Shown: piece by piece, positions 57,880 to 64,000 of the stretch
Numbering within the stretch: position 1 is the stretch's first letter
Layout: every line of letters starts with the position of its first letter
Source of the DNA: Owenia fusiformis
Taxonomy: Eukaryota; Annelida; Polychaeta; Sabellida; Oweniidae
DNA length: 64,000 bases
Reading direction: 5' to 3'
NCBI GenBank assembly: GCA_903813345.2
Contig: CAIIXF020000003.1
Location: 32,489,151 to 32,553,150, forward strand
Position numbers and translations under genes: made by a program
Notes under the pieces: model-generated
What the model saw: the letters and a program-made list of their open reading frames with translations, nothing else
Told to the model about the DNA's origin: nothing
The model's database searches: none

Positions 57880-58145
57880 CAACAGCAACGCCAAAGGGAA
57901 GCAAATCCCATTGAACAGCATTGGCTGGCATTTTTACAAACAAGGTATATAGCAAAAATGGCAGCCATTTTTCAAAATGGCCACCTTCTACCAAAAGTGT
58001 CATTAGACAGTGTGCCATGCTTATTGTATTCACAAACCAAATACCGGTATGAAGAAAATCGCTCCACTACTTTTCAAGTTACAGCAAAAATCATAAAATA
58101 GCAAGTAAAGGCCTCCATTTTTCAAGATGGGTGCCATGTGCTTCT
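57880..58145 (-). mobile_element. Inverted fragment of the (GTCC)n repeat family
   Basis: 'caacagcaacgccaaaggga', 'cccattgaacagc', 'ttacaaacaaggtatatagc' and 'cttctaccaaaagtgtcatt' match the reverse complement of the right half of 2385-3302. The fragment is interrupted at a TTAA by the element at 58146-58994. Just left of it (57838-57895) is an inverted copy of 57352-57405. Confidence 0.75.
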
Positions 58146-58994
58146 TTAAAGGCCCCATTAACCAAAGCCCCAAAGTTTAAACCACTTTGGCTTATATTGT
58201 AGTCTTACCCAATGTTATCAAAGTGTGATATGTGAAACTTTTTTTTTTAATTTCAAAAAGTGGTTTTTGATAGACTTTTTGTTCCAAAATTTGTGAATTT
58301 ATTTAAAACCAACTTTTACAGGTCACTCATATCTTTTAATTAGCCACAATTCATACCAATGCATAGCATTCATCCTCCCATGTTTTTGCCCAAAAAATTA
58401 AGAAAATCGGTTCATAAATAAGCGAGAAATGAACTTATCAGTGCATGAAAATGGTTCTGAGAAAAATGCATTTCAAAATTTTAGTTCTCATAGAAACCAA
58501 TGGTACAATGATATCTAAAACATAATTTATTCTTCCTTTTGACCTGGTTAGACAATCAACATTGGTTTTTATGAAAGTCTAGCATATTTAGAAAAGATTG
58601 ACATCGAAAAAAAAATTTCAATTTTTTTCAAAAAGTTTTTGGTACCTTAGTGACATCACTAATGTTTCAAAATATTTTTGATATGTTAAAACATTGAAGT
58701 GGCCCATTAAATATGGCATTTTATTATTGAAATAGTGTGTCCTTTGTTCAACCTTTGCATTGGTGTTAAAAAGATAATCTTTTTTGAAATGCATTAAGAA
58801 ATATTTGATGATTAAGAAATTTCAACTTTTTTTGAAAAATGGCGGGAAATTTGAATATTTGAGAAATGAAATGCTCACAACTTTTTTTTCCAAATTTTTT
58901 TTTGTTCAAAAATCTCTAAAATCACTTTTTAAGTCCTGACAAATAGTAAATGAATGATAAAAAAATATTTTCAAACTTTAGACGGGGACTTTAA
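58146..58994. mobile_element. PiggyBac-type MITE (849 bp) nested in another repeat
   Basis: The ends are 'ttaaaggcccc' and the inverse of 'ttaaagtcccc', with TTAA at 58146-58149 and 58991-58994. The host repeat reads 'gtgcttctttaa' before the insertion, and the intact copy near 2700 has the same 'cttctttaa' uninterrupted on its complement, so this is a nested insertion at TTAA. The interior is AT-rich, with no transposase frame. Confidence 0.82.
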
Positions 58995-59947
58995 TCATTG
59001 TATTTCCATTATATTTGAAACTTTGAAATATGAAATAAAAATGTGTTATGAAATAATCATATATTTTCAACAAACATAAAGTAATTTTACATGTTTAAAA
59101 CATGAATTTGGAAATGGAATTGTTGAAAACACAAATGCACTAATAGATTTCCCCTTACTGTATATTGGAATTAATGTAATAGCTTTATGTTTTGTTTACT
59201 TCAACACCCTAATTAAATGCTTATCAGAGGATATAAGATTTCTTAAATAGGTTTCTTAGTCAAAGTTATTATAACAGCATTATACCCAACACGCTAAATT
59301 GAATTTCGTACATCTATAATGATGATCCAGAATTGTGTGTAATCCCGGTAACTCAATCACATATAAACATTACATTATTATACAAATATAAACACAAACC
59401 AATTCACAAGGAGGATTGGTAGCCTAGCCAGAGTGCAGCATCAATATTCTCCAACAAAGCCAGCATCAATTAATGTTTTGACCATATGGCTCGATGTCAG
59501 TATTTTTACAAATGGTCTGTGTCAGCAAACATCACTTTGAAAATAATACCAGGGTTTTTAGAATCAATGCTATAATCATTAAATATCTGGAAAATATAAT
59601 CAAAAAATGTTGATATTGCAATTACTTATATCCAGTGCCAACTTCAGGTGGTACATTTTCATTAAGGTTATGTACATTGTAGTATGCATTGTTTAAATAC
59701 CGAAATCACGTAGCGATTGGGGTTTTGGCAGTAGCCAGAATAAAATCTGAGGTCATATATTTGCGATAAATCAAAGAATCGAAGTCTTTGTTATGATTCT
59801 AATATGATAAACGAACCAGTTGCTTTACTTTTTAAATAGGTGGTCATATATGCCCCAATATAGACCAATAAATTGTTCTACTTATTGTGACATCATGTAT
59901 CATATTAGAATATCAATTTATGATTACTGATATATCTAGAGATTCAG
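58995..59947. other. Non-coding stretch downstream of GPCR2
   Basis: AT-rich, with no gene recognised. The 3'UTR of GPCR2 is expected near its right edge. Confidence 0.45.
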
Positions 59948-61290
59948 TCAGGTGTCACCTTTTGTCAAACTTGAGGGATTGACACTCAGCTCATTGTTTT
60001 TCGTAATGTTTTGACGTTTCCAGCATTTTCGATAAATTTTCTTGAAGCCTTCTTGGTACTGTTTATTCATGATACCATATATGATCGGGTTATAGGCACT
60101 GTTGGCGAGTCCTAGGACTAAGACTGTCATACTGCCAGCTCGGTTTAGTGTCATCTCAGAAAACACTGTTGTTAAAGTAGCAGTACAGAACGGTAACCAA
60201 GACAACACAAATGTTACCACAACAACCATCAGTGATATTGTCAGTCTCATTTCCTCAGGGATGATTTTCTCCTTTTTCTTCGGCACTTTTAATCTATTTT
60301 GCTCAACTGGAGCCAATGAGATTGTAGTTTCTGAGACTGGTATCTCTCTCTGCTGTTTTTGAGGAGAGCGATGTCTTACCCGATTATGACTTCGTCGAAA
60401 AACAAGTATAAGTTTTGTGTAGCAGAATGTCATGATACCAAATGGGGCAGTGAAGCAGAGGCAAAACATGAAAACGGTATACGACACAGAGTGTTTCCAG
60501 TCGCAGAAGCAAATAGATTGTGTGGCGATATATTTGTAGCTTGCCCAGCCAATTGCAGGGGGTACAGAGATAGCTCCCGAGAATACCCAAGAGGCTGGAA
60601 CAATGAAATCAAAAGTGTTAATCTATGACAAAAGATGGCTGATTATTAAATATACATACATCATACATGTACAACGATGTTTATTGATTGACTCATCAGT
60701 TGCTATGATTCAAGTGTTCTTATGGTATTTCATAACTGGTAGTTTGTTTATATCAATTTGATGAAAATTGGAAAATCTCGATTCAAGAGTGTCATTCTAT
60801 TCTATTTGTATTGATCACTAATGACAGATTGATATAAGTTTCTGTTTGGTTTAGTGTTCACTGTTTTTACAGAAAGGATATTGTTTTTATTACCTGAAAG
60901 TATAATTGATGTATGCGTAAAGTTGAAAATCTTTGAATATATTTGATGATGGCTTATCATTATGAAACGATTCACACTAATAACACCAAGCGAAATCACA
61001 CTTTCCACGAGCGTTAACATGTTGAAGAATCCAACGAATTGACATACGGCTGCATCAAACGGCCAGTCTCCTGTTCCTACGGAAACCATTGTCATGGGAA
61101 TGTTAAAGCTTCCAATCAAGATACCTGTCATGCATAAGTTCCCGACACAGGCATTCACAGGCGTTCTTAATCCTTGATTCTTGAATATTATAATCAGTTT
61201 TAAGAAATTGCCAATTATTGTTGCCATGGAAACGATCAATAGTGTTCCAATTTCTAGCACTTTTTCAGATGTTGTAATTGCTAGGGTCAT
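59948..61290 (-). CDS. Class A (rhodopsin-like) GPCR, tandem paralogue 2 (347 aa, two coding exons)
   Basis: Exon 1 60894-61290 and exon 2 59948-60594 join in phase (TCA-G|CC), 1,044 nt. An in-frame TAG shortly upstream supports the ATG at 61290. It is very similar to the receptor at 53604-56004 throughout the membrane core, with the same Gly at TM2 position 2.50, NRF motif, SICFCDW loop, SWLPF and NSAYNPIIYGIMNKQ. Differences concentrate in the third intracellular loop (about seven residues shorter), the TM6/extracellular-loop-3 boundary (CTATLTTVFSEM versus CVEMFITVFSEV) and the C-terminal tail. TM1 has a Lys (NFLKLII) where paralogue 1 has Ile. The intron is only 299 bp because it lacks the two transposons found in paralogue 1. 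Ligand unknown. Confidence 0.9.
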
Positions 61291-61800
61291 CTTTAAATTG
61301 TTGAAAACTTTTAGAATCTAATTGTACTTGCTATTATTTAAAATCCAGTGAACAATTTTCTGTTCGAACAGTTCCACCCATTGCTAATAATAATAAAAAC
61401 AAAAATGGGATTTGATGCTTAATTATTAACAAAAAAGACATCTAAAAAAAGATAATTCTCTAATATTGTGATGGTAAGTTTAGGCATACAATGATCTTGT
61501 GCTCATTTGTGATTGTTATTCTATAAATATCCCTGAATGTTTTTTTGGGTAATTGTGAGGCGTAATGGAAGTGTTATTTTTGAAATCATAGAGGTACTTT
61601 TTGTGTACAATATTCAAGGGTAATGATAAAAATCGATAGATGATGTTATTGCCATGAAGCTTGCATGATTTATAATCCTATTTAGTAAACAAATTACTTT
61701 AATGTGTTATCTCCCAAGTGAGGACTTAATTTTACATGGAATCCATTTTGTTAACTGGATTTTTGTCCTTATAAATGAAATAATTGTTAATTAAAGGTTA

Positions 61801-64000
61801 ATCATGACTCTTCTGAACAGGCTATTCTATAATATTTCCCAGTGGTTTATTGTCATTTCCTCCATCCTCGATTAGGGTTTGGGTTAGAATCATAATTATC
61901 TTAGTTATCTCACAGCATTTCATTCTTAGAATAGAATTGTGTGTTTCAAATGTCTGAATGTTAATATCTTTGGTAAAGACATCTTGTTATTAGGAATGAT
62001 GGATTTAAAACTTGAAATGGCTATTTCATCAATTTTGATATGTTCATCTTGCTTGCATTTCTTAACCATTGGTCATACGTGAGGCATAAGGCTTGAAATA
62101 TACCATTCCAGTGGTATGATAAAACCTGTCAATCTGAACATCATTGTGAACAGCCAAAGTGTTTGTATTTGGAAGGTGTTCACATTTTTAATTTTACAAA
62201 ATTACATCACTAGCAGAAATACTTTTGAATATGATGCTTTATTTCGTTAATGCGTAACTACCAGAAACAAAGGTGAATTACATACGAGGCCGATAGGACG
62301 TGCTCCCCTCAACTCAAAACTACATTTCTGCATTGATTACACTTTTTTAACATGGAAATTTACTTTTGGGCTTGAGCAAGCTATTGGTAGCACTTTCATA
62401 TTGGCACCCAGAAAAAATGCAAGGCTTAAGATACAGATGGGAAATCAGTCTTATTAATTAGGTATACCCACTATATGTCTGAGGAAGATATCATTTTTTT
62501 GAAAGATGAATGATAATTTTTTTATAAATTTTCATGTATCAAAATATGCCTCATTCTCTATGTAACAAATTCCCAAGAAAAAATCCACATTTACATATAT
62601 ACTTCAAACATGTACTTGAATAGAGTAAGTTAAAGTAATTTGGCTGCATTGGAAAGATTAAGGAATTTGCTTTAAAATGATATGCAACAAGTGTGTCCAT
62701 AATAGTGTATAGAGTTTTTATAACCGCTTGTAGCACATAACCGTTGGTGTAACATTTCATTGTAAATTTTATGTTAAAAAAGACTGAATTTTTCAACATA
62801 TTTTCCAATCTTTGCTTACAGTTTTTTTAAGATGATATCAAAAGTACGGAATGTTAAAATTCTGTCACTAAAAAAATTATAGAAAAGGCTGTAGTGGTTC
62901 CTGAGATATTGGCTCTCAAAATAACTAACTGATTTTCCGACACGCAAATGTCTTTTCCGAAGAGCATGTGTATTTTAAGACTGAAGTAATATGATACCCT
63001 AAAAACTATTTTAAAACAAAATGCATTTAGTTTCTTGAATATTCAAAACAAATAAATAGCTTTGAACTGTCATATATACCTGTAAAATCAATTTTAAAAT
63101 TCCGACACAAGAAAAAAGTCCTTTCCGAAGAGCTCTTCGGAAAAGACAAACTCTGTCAAAACAGTGCATTTACCAACAATATTGAAGAGAAACACACTGG
63201 AATATATTTTCTGATGAACTTTTATACATAAAATATCTTTACTGAAGTAACTAAGACTTAAACAGGAACTACAAAAGTAAATGTGTCCTTTCCGAAGAGC
63301 AATTCAGTCTCTGATTAGGAATGCTGTATTGGATGTCAATAACTAACTTTTCTACTGGTTTATAAAGGCATTAGCACAATGTTTACAAATATTACATTGA
63401 ATCTTGATTTGAACAGTACTGTAAAACCCTTTAAAACACTCAAGTGTAGAATTGCAAATGAAGAATGCCGCAAATATAAAATTGTATCTTCATCACTATT
63501 TTTCCTGTGATAATAGGTTCAATTCACTGACAATTACCACCAACAATTGAGTCGTTTCTGTGCATAATGCTGTTTCATAGGCCTACATGTCCCCAGCCCA
63601 GCAACTAGAAAAACTACAAGTACACTCATGATAGCCTTAAAGTGATGACTTTAATGATGTTTTGCCCTATTATCGCCCATATATTTACCTATGAAAAATC
63701 ACAGTTAATGATGTAATCAGTGGTAAATCTCGAAAACATGAATACATGAATAGAAACAAATGTAAAATCTCCGAAAATTGCTCCCTCAAATTCAATCTGT
63801 TAAACAAAATTTAGCAATACACTAAAAAATGTCCTTTCCGAAGAGCTTTGGACAAGTGTAGTTTCGTCATATGGTACACATATATACTATCATGATTGTC
63901 TCATATATAATCAAACATTATTAAGGACTTTGTAATGATTCAGTCAGAAGGAAAAATCAACAGGATATTCAACATTATTAAGTATTATCGTAATTGGAAA
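61801..64000. other. Non-coding stretch with a recurring TCCTTTCCGAAGAGC motif
   Basis: No gene recognised. An ACAGTAAAACCTGT-family fragment lies at about 62120-62190. The 15-mer 'tcctttccgaagagc' (or one mismatch) occurs at 62951-62965, 63119-63133, 63286-63300 and 63832-63846. At 63119-63146 it is followed by its own inverse to make a palindrome. Confidence 0.5.

Larger units (their letters stand above)
56935..61800. repeat. Tandem segmental duplication, copy 2 (GPCR2 unit)
   Basis: The counterpart of 52690-56690, lengthened mainly by transposon insertions at 57065-57672 and about 57880-58994. Both genes have the same orientation and exon phase, so this is a direct duplication. Confidence 0.8.

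Noticed and set aside
53604-61290. Opsin assignment for the two receptors
   Set aside because: The TM7/helix-8 motif is opsin-like, but the retinal-binding lysine position is Leu and E/DRY is NRF, so only a class A GPCR call is supported.

Overview
The window is AT-rich metazoan nuclear DNA. It has spliced genes with GT-AG introns, long introns, many short non-autonomous DNA transposons and several minisatellites, and nothing prokaryotic. The gene content (copine, formin, a small orphan membrane-protein family, tandem class A GPCRs) and the repeats (gtccgtcc tracts, 'agctcacatgg' ends, terminal hairpins) suggest a marine invertebrate, perhaps a lophotrochozoan such as a mollusc. The species cannot be fixed from sequence alone.

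Layout. 1-13.2 kb: two small minus-strand genes (5572-5799 and 12914-13165) encode paralogous 75- and 83-residue Trp/Cys-rich membrane proteins, separated by repeats. These include a ~1.4 kb hairpin-ended element filled with nuclear-receptor-type AGGTCA half-sites. 14.5-15.6 kb: a ~1.06 kb mariner-type element with TA duplications. 17.6-24.7 kb: the 3' half of a plus-strand copine gene (eight exons; 285 residues from the end of C2B to the stop). 28.0-38.8 kb: a complete minus-strand formin of 11 coding exons and 1,666 residues, convergent with copine. It joins an N-terminal DEP-like domain to an FH2 domain, has no FH1 between them, and has a long proline-containing tail. 38.9-52 kb: mostly non-coding, with several well-delimited transposons, a ~425-bp-arm inverted repeat, and a possible divergent promoter near 50.7-51.3 kb. 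52.7-61.8 kb: a tandem duplication of about 4 kb carrying two minus-strand two-exon GPCR genes, later struck by different transposons. 61.8-64 kb: no gene recognised.

The most unusual structure is in copine. Three of its exon-intron junctions have been amplified into tandem arrays. One is a 29-copy, indel-free 82-bp array of an exon end plus its 5' splice site (19257-21627). One is a 7-copy 123-bp array of a 3' splice site plus exon start (22191-23051), which stays open in the copine frame throughout, so use of any of the seven acceptors would add 0-6 extra 41-residue blocks. One is a degenerate ladder of decoy 3' splice sites before the next exon (23222-23470). Some 82-bp units also match the juxtaposed 3'/5' splice-site pattern of recursive splicing.

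All exon boundaries were read by eye from splice signals and phase. The formin (5,001 nt), visible copine (858 nt), GPCR1 (1,065 nt) and GPCR2 (1,044 nt) coding sums are each divisible by three with open frames.
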